A stretch of 43,454 bases of DNA from Chloroflexota bacterium (GCA_022568195.1 JADFFS010000011.1:1-43454); one strand, 5' to 3'. Positions 26,279 through 35,102 are shown, numbered from the stretch's first letter. Numbers and translations: made by a program. Notes: a model not told the origin generated them from the letters alone.

Positions 26279-26470
26279 ATGGCTCAGCTTAAGATAACCT
26301 GGATGAAAAGCGGCATAGGACGGCCGCAAAACCAGCGTAGGATAATACGGTCTCTGGGCCTGCGCCGGTTGCATCAATCTGTGATTCACAGTGACTCGCC
26401 GACCATCCGAGGAATGGTGCAAAAGGTGATCCATCTGCTCAAGGTGGAGGAAGTGGGAGACGCTCAATGA
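26279..26470 (+). CDS. rpmD: 50S ribosomal protein L30
   Basis: L30 (63 residues) has the usual LKITWMKSGIGRPQNQRRII and LGLRRLHQSVIHSDSPTIRG blocks and a final VIHLLKVEEV. It overlaps rplO by 4 nt (ATGA). Confidence 0.95.
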   Translation: MAQLKITWMKSGIGRPQNQRRIIRSLGLRRLHQSVIHSDSPTIRGMVQKVIHLLKVEEVGDAQ

Positions 26471-26910
26471 TGGAGCACCAGTTGGTTCCCAACCCGGGAG
26501 CCAGGAAAAATAGAAAACGGGTGGGCCGGGGCGACTCCGCCGGCCAAGGCAGCACCGCCGGACGTGGCATGAAGGGACAGAAGTCCCGGCCCGGCAAGGG
26601 GCCCCGTGTCGGCTTTGAAGGCGGCCAAAACCCGCTGATTAAAGGACTTCCCATGACGCGGGGCTTCACCAACAAGTTCAAGGTCTATTACTCTCTGGTG
26701 AAGCTGAGCTCCCTGGAAACGTTTGAAGCAGGAGAGCGTATAACTCCCGAGTTGCTGCTGCAACACGGTTACGTACGCCACTCGAAGTGGCCCGTGAAGA
26801 TAGTAGGAGACGGTGACGTGTCGAAAGCCCTGACCGTTGCCGCCCATAAATTTACCCGCTCCGCCAGGGAGAAGATCGAGGCAGCCAAGGGTAAGGTCGA
26901 GGAACTTTAA
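26467..26910 (+). CDS. rplO: 50S ribosomal protein L15
   Basis: L15 (147 residues) is a late-assembly protein. The glycine-rich N-terminal region (KRVGRGDSAGQGSTAGRGMK, then GQKSRPG) and GFEGGQNPLIKGLPMTRGF are diagnostic. It is followed after 5 nt by secY, the usual arrangement. Confidence 0.96.
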   Translation: MMEHQLVPNPGARKNRKRVGRGDSAGQGSTAGRGMKGQKSRPGKGPRVGFEGGQNPLIKGLPMTRGFTNKFKVYYSLVKLSSLETFEAGERITPELLLQHGYVRHSKWPVKIVGDGDVSKALTVAAHKFTRSAREKIEAAKGKVEEL

Positions 26911-26915
26911 ACGCC

Positions 26916-28244
26916 ATGATGACCGCAGAAGCCCAGGGAGGACGGTTTCCAAAGCTGTTTCAGGCGGCTATAGACGCTTTCAGCCTGCCCGACCTACGGG
27001 CCAAAATCCTGTTTACCCTGGCCATGTTGGCCCTTTACCGTTTCGCTGCTCATATACCCATGCCGGGTATCGACCAAGTCCAACTGGACAACCTGTTCCA
27101 GAACAACCAGCTTTTGGGGTTCTTGGACCTGTTCAGCGGGGGCGCTTTGCGGCGCATGAGCATCGTTGCGCTGGGGGTCTTCCCCTACATTACCGCCTCC
27201 ATCGTGATGCAGCTAATCACCCCGGTGATACCCAGCCTGCAAGAGCTGTCCCGGGAAGGTGAGGCGGGCAGAGCAAAGATCAACCGCATGGTGCACTGGC
27301 TGACAGTGCCCATCGCCATGGCCCAAGGGTACGGCCAACTGATTTTGCTACAGCAAAGCAATGTTCTAACTACCGTGGGATTCTTTGGGCCAGCCTTGCT
27401 GCCCACGGCAGCGGCCCTGGTGTCCGTAGTCGCCGGCACCTTGTTCCTGGTTTGGTTGGGCGAGCTTATTACCGAACGGGGCATCGGCAACGGAATCTCA
27501 CTCATTATTTTTGCCGGCATCGTGGCCGGGTTCCCCCGGCTTTTGAGTCAGGGATTTGGGGTTACAGACGACATTCTGGGCATCGGCTTCTTTGCCATTA
27601 TCGGCGTGCTGATCGTGGCACTGATCGTAATGTTCAACGAAGCCCACCGCAGGATTCCGGTCCAATACGGGCGCAGCATCTTCCGTGGCGGGAGGATGTA
27701 CCGGCAGAGCGGGGCTACCTATCTGCCCCTGAGGATCAACTCCGCAGGAATGATTCCCCTGATTTTCGCTTTTTCCATCGTGATCCTTCCCGGCACGGTC
27801 GCCACCTACTTCGCCACCAGCACCGGTTGGATCGGCGACGTGGCCCGGTTCTTCGCCGACTTGCTGATTCCCACCTCTCCCCCGTATTGGGTGATGGTTT
27901 TCATTCTGGTGGTCATTTTCACCTTCTTCTACACCTTGGTGGTGTTCAACCAGCAGAACCTGGCGGAAAATTTACAACGCAACGGCGGGTTTGTTTTGGG
28001 GATCCGGCCCGGCCGTCCAACCCAGGACTACCTGAACCGGGTGATCGTGCGTATCACCATGGGAGGCGCCCTTTTCCTGGGGTTCATCGCCATTGTTCCA
28101 TACATCGCGTCGTTGATAACCGGCGTGCAAGCCATCTCCCTTAGCAGCACCAGCCTGCTGATCATGGTCGGCGTGGGCTTGGATACCATGCGCCAGCTTG
28201 AGGCTCAGCTGATGATGCGAAACTACGAAGGATTCCTGAAGTAA
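26916..28244 (+). CDS. secY: Preprotein translocase subunit SecY
   Basis: SecY (442 residues) is the channel of the Sec translocon in the cytoplasmic membrane. About ten hydrophobic segments are visible, from ILFTLAMLALYRFAAHIPMP onward. Signature pieces are DLFSGGALRRMSIVALGVFP and GIGNGISLIIFAGIVAG. The cytoplasmic loop has RRIPVQYGR and LPLRINSAGMIPLIFA. The plug and lateral-gate regions look intact. It is co-directional with adk, which starts 1 nt later. Confidence 0.97.
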   Translation: MMTAEAQGGRFPKLFQAAIDAFSLPDLRAKILFTLAMLALYRFAAHIPMPGIDQVQLDNLFQNNQLLGFLDLFSGGALRRMSIVALGVFPYITASIVMQLITPVIPSLQELSREGEAGRAKINRMVHWLTVPIAMAQGYGQLILLQQSNVLTTVGFFGPALLPTAAALVSVVAGTLFLVWLGELITERGIGNGISLIIFAGIVAGFPRLLSQGFGVTDDILGIGFFAIIGVLIVALIVMFNEAHRRIPVQYGRSIFRGGRMYRQSGATYLPLRINSAGMIPLIFAFSIVILPGTVATYFATSTGWIGDVARFFADLLIPTSPPYWVMVFILVVIFTFFYTLVVFNQQNLAENLQRNGGFVLGIRPGRPTQDYLNRVIVRITMGGALFLGFIAIVPYIASLITGVQAISLSSTSLLIMVGVGLDTMRQLEAQLMMRNYEGFLK

Positions 28245-28245
28245 A

Positions 28246-28935
28246 TTGGCGCAAGGCCTGCGATTGGTGCTGTTCGGGCCTCCGGGCGCGGGCAAAGGGA
28301 CCCAAGCTCAGTTGCTTGCGGAACAGCTAAAAGTTTCCCACATCAGCTCCGGCGACCTGTTCCGCCAACACCTTCAGCAAGGTACGCCCTTGGGGTTGCG
28401 GGCCTCGGAGTTCATGAACCGAGGGGTTCTAGTGCCCGATGAGGTGACCATCGACATTGTCTTGGACAAGGTTTTGTCCCTCAATGCTGAGGATGGGTTT
28501 ATTCTGGACGGATTTCCCAGAAATCGAAACCAGGCGGAAGTCTTGGAGGACGCCCTGATGCGGCGGGCCCGGGGACTGGACAAAGTGGTGTACATCCAGG
28601 TTCCCGAACCAGAACTGGTAAAGCGGCTGGCGGGGCGGTACAGTTGCCGCCAGTGTCAGGCGCCCCATAGTATCCCCAAAGAATCTTTGGGACCGGAGGG
28701 TTCGGCCCCAGACCTGACCTGCCAACGCTGTGGCGGTGAGTTGTACCAGCGGCCGGACGACAGGCCGAAGGCAGTCCAAAAGCGGATCCAGGTGTACCAG
28801 GATGAAACCTTGCCGGTGCTGAGCTATTATCAGGACCGGGGTATTTTGGCTGAGGTCTCGGGGGTGGATAAAATCGAATGTGTCAACCACCGGGTGTTGG
28901 AAGCCCTTAGGGCGTCGGAGCCCGCAGGTTGTTAG
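28246..28935 (+). CDS. adk: Adenylate kinase, zinc-LID type
   Basis: The 229-residue enzyme interconverts AMP, ADP and ATP. The P-loop GPPGAGKGT is at 11-19 and DGFPRNRNQ at 88-96. The long LID contains four cysteines (134, 137, 159, 162) as C-x2-C ... C-x2-C, a structural zinc site. It uses a TTG start one base after the secY stop, so it is probably coupled. Confidence 0.96.
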   Translation: MAQGLRLVLFGPPGAGKGTQAQLLAEQLKVSHISSGDLFRQHLQQGTPLGLRASEFMNRGVLVPDEVTIDIVLDKVLSLNAEDGFILDGFPRNRNQAEVLEDALMRRARGLDKVVYIQVPEPELVKRLAGRYSCRQCQAPHSIPKESLGPEGSAPDLTCQRCGGELYQRPDDRPKAVQKRIQVYQDETLPVLSYYQDRGILAEVSGVDKIECVNHRVLEALRASEPAGC

Positions 28936-28990
28936 GGCGTGGCCCCAACTCAGGGTGGGCGGGTTTCCAAGGCATCCAATTACGAGTAGA

Positions 28991-29806
28991 ATGAATAGGT
29001 TGAGTAGAAGGGACAAAATAGAGACCGCATCCAACTCAGCTTCGCTATATTCGGGGGGGATTACCATCAAGTCGCCCCAAGAGCTAATGGCGATGCGTCG
29101 CGCTGGCGCCGTGGTGGGAGAGGTCCTGACCCTGCTGAAACGGTCGGTAGAGCCGGGCATGACCACCAAAGAGTTGGATACCATTGCCTATAAAGAGATC
29201 ATTCGGCATGGCGCCAAGCCCACGTTTAAAGGCTATCGGGGCTTTCCCGCCAGCATTTGCGCGTCGATAAATGAGGAAATAGTCCACGGAATTCCCTCTA
29301 AAAGGGTGCTGAAGGAAGGGGATATAATAAAAGTGGACGTGGGCGCCACCCTGGACGGGTTTATCGGCGACGCCGCGGTATCTATGGCGGTGGGGCAAAC
29401 CAGCCCGGAGGCGACCGCGCTGATGGACGCCACCCGCCTGAGCCTGGAAGAAGGAATCAAGGCCGCCAGACCGGGTAACCGGGTAGGGGACATCGGGGCG
29501 GCCGTTCAGCAATTCGGTGAGGCCAGGGGTTACGGCGTGGTGAGGGAGTTTGTGGGACATGGTGTAGGCCGGTTCCTTCACGAGGACCCCCAAGTGCCCA
29601 ATTACGGTCAACCCGGACTTGGTCCCTTGCTGCGTCCCGGAATGTGCATCGCCATCGAGCCCATGTTCAACATGGGAGACTGGCGGACTCGAATTCTGGA
29701 CGATCAGTGGACGGTGGTCACCGCCGACGGCCAGCTTTCCGCCCATTTTGAGCATTCAATAGCCATAACCGAGGATGGCCCGGAGATTTTGACCGGGCAC
29801 ACCTAG
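28991..29806 (+). CDS. map: Methionine aminopeptidase, type I
   Basis: Map removes the initiator methionine. The metal ligands are visible: two Asp in [17 protein letters not shown], His in [12 protein letters not shown], Glu in AIEPMF and Glu in [11 protein letters not shown]. The core [15 protein letters not shown] starts 24 residues into the frame chosen here, giving 271 residues. The start is uncertain. The ATG at 28991 lacks a Shine-Dalgarno, and the family usually begins close to TIKS, where only a rare ATT (29060) is available. Confidence 0.93.
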   Translation: MNRLSRRDKIETASNSASLYSGGITIKSPQELMAMRRAGAVVGEVLTLLKRSVEPGMTTKELDTIAYKEIIRHGAKPTFKGYRGFPASICASINEEIVHGIPSKRVLKEGDIIKVDVGATLDGFIGDAAVSMAVGQTSPEATALMDATRLSLEEGIKAARPGNRVGDIGAAVQQFGEARGYGVVREFVGHGVGRFLHEDPQVPNYGQPGLGPLLRPGMCIAIEPMFNMGDWRTRILDDQWTVVTADGQLSAHFEHSIAITEDGPEILTGHT

Positions 29807-29865
29807 CTGTATCCGGCCTCGCCAGGTCGAACCAGGCTATAAGAGAGGGGAATACTAGAGAGAAT

Positions 29866-30084
29866 ATGGCAAAAAAACAAGCGATAGAGGTAGAAGCCAA
29901 CGTCACCGAGGCCCTGCCCAACGGGATGTTCCGGGTGACTTTGCCCAACGAGCACAAGATTTTGGCCCACGTCTCGGGCAAAATCCGGATGCACTTCATT
30001 CGCGTCCTGCCGGGGGACCGGGTGTTGGTGGAGCTTTCACCCTACGACCTGACCCGGGGACGCATAACCTACCGGTTCAAATAA
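29866..30084 (+). CDS. infA: Translation initiation factor IF-1
   Basis: IF-1 (72 residues) is an OB-fold factor that binds the A site of the 30S subunit. Key blocks are [39 protein letters not shown] and [15 protein letters not shown]. It follows map by 59 nt and precedes rpmJ, as in many bacteria. Confidence 0.97.
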   Translation: MAKKQAIEVEANVTEALPNGMFRVTLPNEHKILAHVSGKIRMHFIRVLPGDRVLVELSPYDLTRGRITYRFK

Positions 30085-30115
30085 AACTATCAGAGTAAGG
30101 TCAGGGTAAGGTTCA

Positions 30116-30229
30116 ATGAAGGTAAGTGCTTCGGTAAAACCGAGATGTGACAAGTGCAGGGTAATCAAGCGCAAAGGCGTCGTGAGGATCATCTGCTCCG
30201 ATCCACGCCATTCCCAAAGGCAAGGCTAG
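30116..30229 (+). CDS. rpmJ: 50S ribosomal protein L36, zinc-binding
   Basis: This 37-residue gene is easy to miss because of its size. The translation begins [20 protein letters not shown] and ends [10 protein letters not shown]. The zinc ligands C11, C14, C27 and H32 are all present, so it is the C+ form. GGGTAAGG lies just before the ATG. The stop codon falls in the first copy of a 16-bp tandem duplication. Confidence 0.96.
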   Translation: MKVSASVKPRCDKCRVIKRKGVVRIICSDPRHSQRQG

Positions 30230-30253
30230 TCCGGCGTAAGGCTAGTCCAGCGT
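30222..30253 (+). repeat. 16-bp tandem duplication between rpmJ and rpsM
   Basis: AAGGCTAGTCCGGCGT (30222-30237) is repeated as AAGGCTAGTCCAGCGT (30238-30253), one mismatch. The first copy contains the rpmJ stop, and the following AAGGAGG (30254-30260) is the rpsM ribosome-binding site. Confidence 0.8.
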
Positions 30254-30265
30254 AAGGAGGCCCCA

Positions 30266-30658
30266 GTGGTCCGCATAGCAGGCGTCGACGTACCAGACCG
30301 TAAAAAAGCCCATGTTGCGCTGCGCAGTATCTACGGGATCGGTCCCGTGCTGGCAACGCAGATCCTGGTCAAAGCCGACATCGACCCGGTGATGCCGCCG
30401 CGCATGAACGAGCTTAGCGAGGCTCAGGTGGACCGCATCCGGGAGATCGTGGACCGGGAGTACATATCCGAAGGGGACTTGCGCCGCGAGGTTGGCCAGA
30501 ATATCAGGCGTTTGATAGAAATCGGGTCCTATCGGGGTCTGCGGCACCGGCGGGGCTTGCCGGTGCACGGACAACGGACCCGCACCAATGCCCGCACCCG
30601 GAAGGGCCCCCGCCGCACCGTGGCCGGGCGGGGCCGCCGCACCGGTGGCAAGAAGTAG
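30266..30658 (+). CDS. rpsM: 30S ribosomal protein S13
   Basis: S13 (130 residues) forms bridges with the 50S subunit and touches the P-site tRNA. The helix-two-turn-helix is near IYGIGPVLATQILVKADIDP, and the C-terminal tail has RGLRHRRGLPVHGQRTRTNA followed by RTRKGPRRT. It starts with GTG at 30266 after AAGGAGG. Confidence 0.96.
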   Translation: MVRIAGVDVPDRKKAHVALRSIYGIGPVLATQILVKADIDPVMPPRMNELSEAQVDRIREIVDREYISEGDLRREVGQNIRRLIEIGSYRGLRHRRGLPVHGQRTRTNARTRKGPRRTVAGRGRRTGGKK

Positions 30659-30685
30659 GCGACAAGAGGTAGATGAGATACGCTT

Positions 30686-31069
30686 ATGCCTAGACCGCGA
30701 TCGAGGCGCCGCGAGCGCCGTACTGTAGTACAAGGCCGAGCTTACATTTACTCGACCTTTAACAACACTTTGGTCAGCATCACCGACCCCCAAGGCAATG
30801 TGATTGCTTCCGCGAGTGCCGGGACAGTGGGATTCAAAGGCTCTCGCAAGGGCACGGCTTTTGCGGCGCAACGAGCCGCTGAGCAGGCCGCCCGCCGGGG
30901 TATGGACCAGGGCCTGCGGCACGTGGACGTGTTGATCCGGGGACCGGGAGCGGGCCGGGAGGCGGCCATCCGCTCACTGCAAGGCACCGGCTTGGTGGTG
31001 ACCAGCATCCGGGACGTTACGCCCATTCCCCATAACGGCTGCCGTCCGCCAAAACGAAGAAGAGTTTAG
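30686..31069 (+). CDS. rpsK: 30S ribosomal protein S11
   Basis: S11 (127 residues) belongs to the platform of the 30S subunit. [40 protein letters not shown] and the end [16 protein letters not shown] are diagnostic. GAGGTAGATGAG precedes the ATG. Confidence 0.97.
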   Translation: MPRPRSRRRERRTVVQGRAYIYSTFNNTLVSITDPQGNVIASASAGTVGFKGSRKGTAFAAQRAAEQAARRGMDQGLRHVDVLIRGPGAGREAAIRSLQGTGLVVTSIRDVTPIPHNGCRPPKRRRV

Positions 31070-31082
31070 GAAGAGTAGTTCC

Positions 31083-31709
31083 ATGGGTAGATACACAGGC
31101 CCTTCTTGCCGGCTGTGCCGGCGGGCCGGCGAAAAACTTTTTTTGAAAGGAGAACGGTGCTTTACACCGCGGTGCGCCGTGGAGCGGAGGCGGTCTACGC
31201 CGGGCAACCCGTCACGCCGCCGGCGTAGGCCCTCGGATTACGGGGTTCACCTTCTGGAAAAGCAGAAGGCCAAGTACATCTTCGGGGTTATGGAGTCCCA
31301 ATTTCGGCGTTACATGGACGATGCCTTCAAGGCGCCGGGCGTCACCGGTCTGAATTTGCTACGGTCCCTGGAGCGCCGGTTTGATAACGTTGTGTTTCTA
31401 TTGGGTTTCGCCGACTCGCGCAAGCAAGCCCGACAGATAGTCCTCCACGGGCATTTTGAAATCAATGGACGGAGGACAGATATACCTTCCTACCAGGTGT
31501 CGGTGGGGGATGTCATTTCTTGGAAAGCGTCAGACAAAACCACGGATTTCTACGCCGAGCGTACCGATGGGATACCCAAGCGGCCCGTTCCCGAGTGGCT
31601 GGCGCTGGACCAAACGGAAATGACCGGCCGGGTTATGACTCTTCCGGCCGATGGGGATTTGCAGCAGGGCATCAATTCACGGCTAATCGTAGAGTTTTAT
31701 TCGAGGTAG
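31083..31709 (+). CDS. rpsD: 30S ribosomal protein S4, zinc (C+) form
   Basis: S4 (208 residues) nucleates assembly of the 30S body. Its N-terminus carries four cysteines in CRLCRRAGEKLFLKGERC and CAVE, a zinc site. The S4 RNA-binding domain RRFDNVVFLLGFADSRKQAR and VLHGHFEINGRR is intact. S4 often represses the alpha operon, but no leader structure that would show this was recognised. The gene lies 13 nt after rpsK. Confidence 0.96.
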   Translation: MGRYTGPSCRLCRRAGEKLFLKGERCFTPRCAVERRRSTPGNPSRRRRRPSDYGVHLLEKQKAKYIFGVMESQFRRYMDDAFKAPGVTGLNLLRSLERRFDNVVFLLGFADSRKQARQIVLHGHFEINGRRTDIPSYQVSVGDVISWKASDKTTDFYAERTDGIPKRPVPEWLALDQTEMTGRVMTLPADGDLQQGINSRLIVEFYSR

Positions 31710-31717
31710 GAAGATCT

Positions 31718-32920
31718 ATGTTAGAAACCTTTGTCCTCCCTCCCCCAGGTGGCGAGGGAGCACCGGAACCCATTAAGCCAGATGTCCACGTCTTGGAATC
31801 TGAGCAAACTTACGGAAAAGTTGCCGTCGAGCCATTGCAACGTGGCTTTGGCATCACCATCGGCAACCCTTTGCGCCGGATTCTATTAAGCTCCACCACC
31901 GGCAGCGCCATCACCTGGGTCAAGATTGACGACGTGCTCCACGAGTACACTGTTATTCCCGGCGTCAAAGAAGAGGTCATGGAACTGCTCCTTAACGTCA
32001 AACGGATACGCATTCGGGCCCAGTCAGACCGGGCAGGCAAGATGCGCTTGGACGTGGCGGGAGGTGGGCGTATTTGCGCTGGGGACATAGCCACCTCCAG
32101 CGACTTCGAGATTGTTAATCCCGAGCTCCACCTGGCCACCCTGGACTCCGAGGACGCACACTTGTCCATAGAGTTCAACGTCGAGCAGGGCGTGGGTTAT
32201 CAACCGGCTACTTTGAGCGACGTCAGCGACAGCCTGCCCGTAGGGGTTTTGCCGGTCGACGCCATTTTCAGCCCTGTACGAAAGGTCAACTACGCGGTTG
32301 AACGTACCCGCGTGGGCCATGCCACCGACTACGAGCGGCTGATTCTGGAAGTGTGGACCGACGGCACAATCAAGCCGGTGGAGGCTGTGCGCCGGGCCGC
32401 GGAGTCTTTGGTCAACCACTTCTTCCTGTTCAGCAACTTGGACCGGGCGGCGGAAGCCGGTGTCGATCGCACGCCATTGATGATCTCTCCTGAAATTTAC
32501 CAGACTCCCATCGAGCGGTTGGAGCTGTCTCCCCGAACCCTCAACTGCCTGAAGCGGGCTCACATCACCAAAGTGGGTGAAGTGCTGGAGATGGCCGATG
32601 AAGAGTTGCTTAAGATACGCAACTTTGGTGAAAAGTCCCTGACAGAACTCCGGGACAAACTGACCGAGCGAGGAATTGCCCCGCAACCGGATGCGTTGCC
32701 CGAAGCAGCGCAAACCAATGGCCAGGCGGCTGCTCAGGTGCTGACCGGAGATACTTTGTCCGGCCTGACTCCAGAGGACCTGGGTGAGCTAATCGGCTCC
32801 ATTGAACCTGTTGATAGTCCCTCCGCCACCGCCGGCGAAGACGTGGACGGTGAAGACGTGGATGACGAGGGCGCGGACGACGCAATTGACACCGATGATG
32901 ACGAGGAGGACTCCGACTAA
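31718..32920 (+). CDS. rpoA: RNA polymerase alpha subunit with acidic C-terminal tail
   Basis: RpoA dimerises to start RNA polymerase assembly. The N-terminal domain shows [20 protein letters not shown] and [13 protein letters not shown]. The C-terminal domain with its helix-hairpin-helix is [20 protein letters not shown] then [16 protein letters not shown]. The usual length is near 315-330, but this protein has 400. After the C-terminal domain come about 70 Asp/Glu/Ala-rich residues ending in a run of acidic residues. The frame is open from 31520, but the ATG at 31718 has a GAGGTAGGAAG site and the family start. Confidence 0.95.
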   Translation: MLETFVLPPPGGEGAPEPIKPDVHVLESEQTYGKVAVEPLQRGFGITIGNPLRRILLSSTTGSAITWVKIDDVLHEYTVIPGVKEEVMELLLNVKRIRIRAQSDRAGKMRLDVAGGGRICAGDIATSSDFEIVNPELHLATLDSEDAHLSIEFNVEQGVGYQPATLSDVSDSLPVGVLPVDAIFSPVRKVNYAVERTRVGHATDYERLILEVWTDGTIKPVEAVRRAAESLVNHFFLFSNLDRAAEAGVDRTPLMISPEIYQTPIERLELSPRTLNCLKRAHITKVGEVLEMADEELLKIRNFGEKSLTELRDKLTERGIAPQPDALPEAAQTNGQAAAQVLTGDTLSGLTPEDLGELIGSIEPVDSPSATAGEDVDGEDVDDEGADDAIDTDDDEEDSD

Positions 32921-32922
32921 CC

Positions 32923-33276
32923 ATGCCCTCGCATCGAATCGCTGGTAGGAAGCTCAGCCGGTATAAAGACCAACGCACCGCGTTGCTGCGAGGCTTGGTC
33001 GTGGAGTTGATTCGCCACGAACGGATAACAACCACTCTGGCCAAAGCCAAGGAAACCCGGGTGGTGGCCGAGAAGCTTATCACCCATGGCAAGAAGGGAA
33101 CTCTGCACCATCGGCGTCTGGCCATGGCCCAGATCCCCAACAAGGGCGTGGTCAAAAAGGTGTTCGATGAGATGGCGCCTAGGTACGCCGAGCGGCCGGG
33201 CGGATATACCAGGATCATCAAGCTGGGGCGGCGCCAAGGAGATGCCGCGCCCATGGCAGTAATAGAGCTGGTTTAG
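32923..33276 (+). CDS. rplQ: 50S ribosomal protein L17
   Basis: L17 (117 residues) lies near the tunnel exit. [35 protein letters not shown] and the end [20 protein letters not shown] are characteristic. It starts 2 nt after rpoA. Confidence 0.97.
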   Translation: MPSHRIAGRKLSRYKDQRTALLRGLVVELIRHERITTTLAKAKETRVVAEKLITHGKKGTLHHRRLAMAQIPNKGVVKKVFDEMAPRYAERPGGYTRIIKLGRRQGDAAPMAVIELV

Positions 33277-33324
33277 CGAGCTGGGAGCAGATAGACTCAA
33301 TAGTCAAAGATAATTCCCCACACT

Positions 33325-33345
33325 CCGCTTCTTCTGAAGGAGCGG
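33325..33345 (+). other. Hairpin upstream of truA, related to that before rplR
   Basis: CCGCT (33325-33329) and AGCGG (33341-33345) can pair, with an alternative inner CTTC/GAAG stem. The 20 nt around it closely resemble the 25237-25260 hairpin (shared TCCGCTT and TTCTGAAG). Confidence 0.4.
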
Positions 33346-33386
33346 GAACAGACGCCGGAGACAGACCCCCGCGCAGACTGGCGCTG

Positions 33387-34148
33387 GTGGTGGAATACGA
33401 TGGAACGGCCTACATGGGTTTCCAGCTCCAGAGAGGCCAACCAACCATACAAGGGGAGATTGAGAAGAGTCTAAAGAGGTTTACCGGAGAGACAATTCGC
33501 ATCCGCGGGGCCAGCCGCACCGATTCCGGAGCCCACGCCCGGGGCCAAGTGGTGGACTTCGTCACCCGCTCTAGACACGGCGTGGATATCTTTCCCAGGG
33601 CCTTGAACCACCATCTGCCTCGGGATATTCGGGTGGTGCAAGCCTACCACATGGTGGCCGGGTTTCACTCCCGGAGGGATGCGATAAGCCGGACCTACCG
33701 CTACCACATCCTGAACCGGGCTTGGCCATCGCCGCTGGACCGTCACACCTGCTTTTGGGTTCGCGACCCGCTGGACGCTGGAAGTATGACTGCCGCCGCC
33801 CAGGGTTTCTTGGGGATCCACGATTTTCGTGCCCTGGGAGTGGGTCACCCTGCCGGTCTGAGTGCAGTCCGCCGGGTAAGCCGGTGGGATGTGTGGCGGG
33901 AAGACGAAAACGTTATAATCGAATGCGAAGCCAACGGGTTTCTCCGTCACCAAATCCGGCGGGCCAACGCTATACTCATCGAGGTTGGCAAGGGCAGGTT
34001 GCCCACAGAGGTGGTAAAGGACATTCTGGAAGGCGGCTACCAGAGCACACGTGAAGTGGCCCCAATACCCGCGCTGGGCCTGTGCTTGATGAAAGTTACA
34101 TATCCAAATTTTTGGTCGAAGGTAAAATCCGGACATGAAGCGGACTAG
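33387..34148 (+). CDS. truA: tRNA pseudouridine(38-40) synthase TruA
   Basis: TruA modifies U38-U40 in the anticodon stem of tRNAs. The catalytic aspartate is D46 in GASRTDSGAHARGQ. SRTYRYHILNR, DFRALG and the C-terminal NGFLRHQIRRANAILIEVG fit the family. The called GTG start gives 253 residues but begins inside the first beta strand (MVEYDGTAYMGF). The upstream residues RRLALV in the same open frame look genuine, yet no ATG, GTG or TTG is found above them within rplQ's intergenic space, so the true start may be unusual (for example the ATA at 33300). Confidence 0.9.
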   Translation: MVEYDGTAYMGFQLQRGQPTIQGEIEKSLKRFTGETIRIRGASRTDSGAHARGQVVDFVTRSRHGVDIFPRALNHHLPRDIRVVQAYHMVAGFHSRRDAISRTYRYHILNRAWPSPLDRHTCFWVRDPLDAGSMTAAAQGFLGIHDFRALGVGHPAGLSAVRRVSRWDVWREDENVIIECEANGFLRHQIRRANAILIEVGKGRLPTEVVKDILEGGYQSTREVAPIPALGLCLMKVTYPNFWSKVKSGHEAD

Positions 34149-34572
34149 CACTTTTTTCCCCAAGCCAGGAGAAATTCCCACCAAGTGGCGGGTGATCGAT
34201 GTGGCTGGGCAGACCCTGGGCCGGGTAGCCCGGGACATCGCCATAGCTTTGCAAGGAAAGGACAAACCCACCTTCACGCCCCATGTCATAACCGGGGATT
34301 ATGTCGTGGTGCTCAACGCATCTAAAATTCACGTAACCGGGCGCAAATTGACGCAAAAGCTGTATTACCGCCACAGCGGATACGTGGGTAACTTGAAAAC
34401 ATTCAAGCTGGAGGACATGCTCAAGTCCCGCCCCGAGAGAGTGATCGAGCTGGCGGTCAAGGGAATGCTGCCCCACAACAGCATTGGACGCCACATGATG
34501 CGCCGGTTGAAAGTTTACGCCGGCGACAGCCATCCGCATCAAGCCCAGGTGGCCACGGCGGCCAACCAATAG
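34135..34572 (+). CDS. rplM: 50S ribosomal protein L13
   Basis: L13 (145 residues) is an early assembly protein. It shows KWRVIDVAGQTLGRVARDIA, the VVVLNASKIHVTGRKLTQK block and the C-terminal AVKGMLPHNSIGRHMMRRLK. It overlaps the end of truA by 14 nt. Confidence 0.97.
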   Translation: MKRTSTFFPKPGEIPTKWRVIDVAGQTLGRVARDIAIALQGKDKPTFTPHVITGDYVVVLNASKIHVTGRKLTQKLYYRHSGYVGNLKTFKLEDMLKSRPERVIELAVKGMLPHNSIGRHMMRRLKVYAGDSHPHQAQVATAANQ

Positions 34573-34573
34573 C

Positions 34574-34603
34574 AAGGGTAGGTATTTAGTAAGGGTAGGT
34601 ATT
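34574..34603 (+). repeat. Duplicated spacer segment between rplM and rpsI
   Basis: AAGGGTAGGTATT occurs at 34574-34586 and again at 34591-34603, separated by TAGT. Each copy holds a potential Shine-Dalgarno, and the second copy abuts the rpsI start. Confidence 0.8.
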
Positions 34604-35018
34604 GGTTTTGGTACAAGCTTCAACCGACCAGGAATATTTCTACGGTACAGGAAAACGCAAGACATCCATCGCCAGGGTAAGGCTATACCTGGACGACGGG
34701 GGGCTATTTTTAATCAACGGCAAGCCCAGCGAAGAATACTTTAACTGGAAGCCCTGGCGGGACATCCTAGCCGAGCCCTTTGGTGTCAGCGGTACCGTGA
34801 ACCGGTTCCGGGTCGTGGTTAAGGTTTTAGGTGGAGGCGTTCACTCGCAAGCCGAGGCCATCCGGCACGGCATTGCGCGGGCCCTGGTGGTCTACGATGA
34901 ATCCCTGAAGGTTGGGCTGCGCCGCGCCGGCTACATCACCAGGGACGCCCGCATAAAGGAAAGCAAAAAGTACGGATTGAAGCGGGCCCGCCGCGCTCCC
35001 CAATACACTAAGCGGTAA
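34602..35018 (+). CDS. rpsI: 30S ribosomal protein S9
   Basis: S9 (138 residues) reaches the P-site tRNA with its basic tail. YFYGTGKRKTSIARVRLYL, GGGVHSQAEAIRHGIARALV and the final KKYGLKRARRAPQYTKR are diagnostic. The start is a TTG at 34602, or possibly the TTG at 34608. It is the last gene of the ribosomal run, just before the terminator. Confidence 0.96.
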   Translation: MVLVQASTDQEYFYGTGKRKTSIARVRLYLDDGGLFLINGKPSEEYFNWKPWRDILAEPFGVSGTVNRFRVVVKVLGGGVHSQAEAIRHGIARALVVYDESLKVGLRRAGYITRDARIKESKKYGLKRARRAPQYTKR

Positions 35019-35034
35019 TGCCGCGATAGGAGCT

Positions 35035-35077
35035 GAAATCCCCCCAACCCCCCTTGTAATAAAGGGGGGATTTCTTT
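35035..35077 (+). terminator. Strong intrinsic terminator after rpsI
   Basis: CCCCCCTT pairs with AAGGGGGG across a short TGTAATA loop, and an outer GAAATCCCCCC can compete for the same GGGGGGATTTC arm. A TTTCTTTT tract follows. It separates the convergent rpsI and phosphohexomutase genes. Confidence 0.88.
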
Positions 35078-35102
35078 TGCGTCAGCGCGGGCTGACCTCG
35101 GA

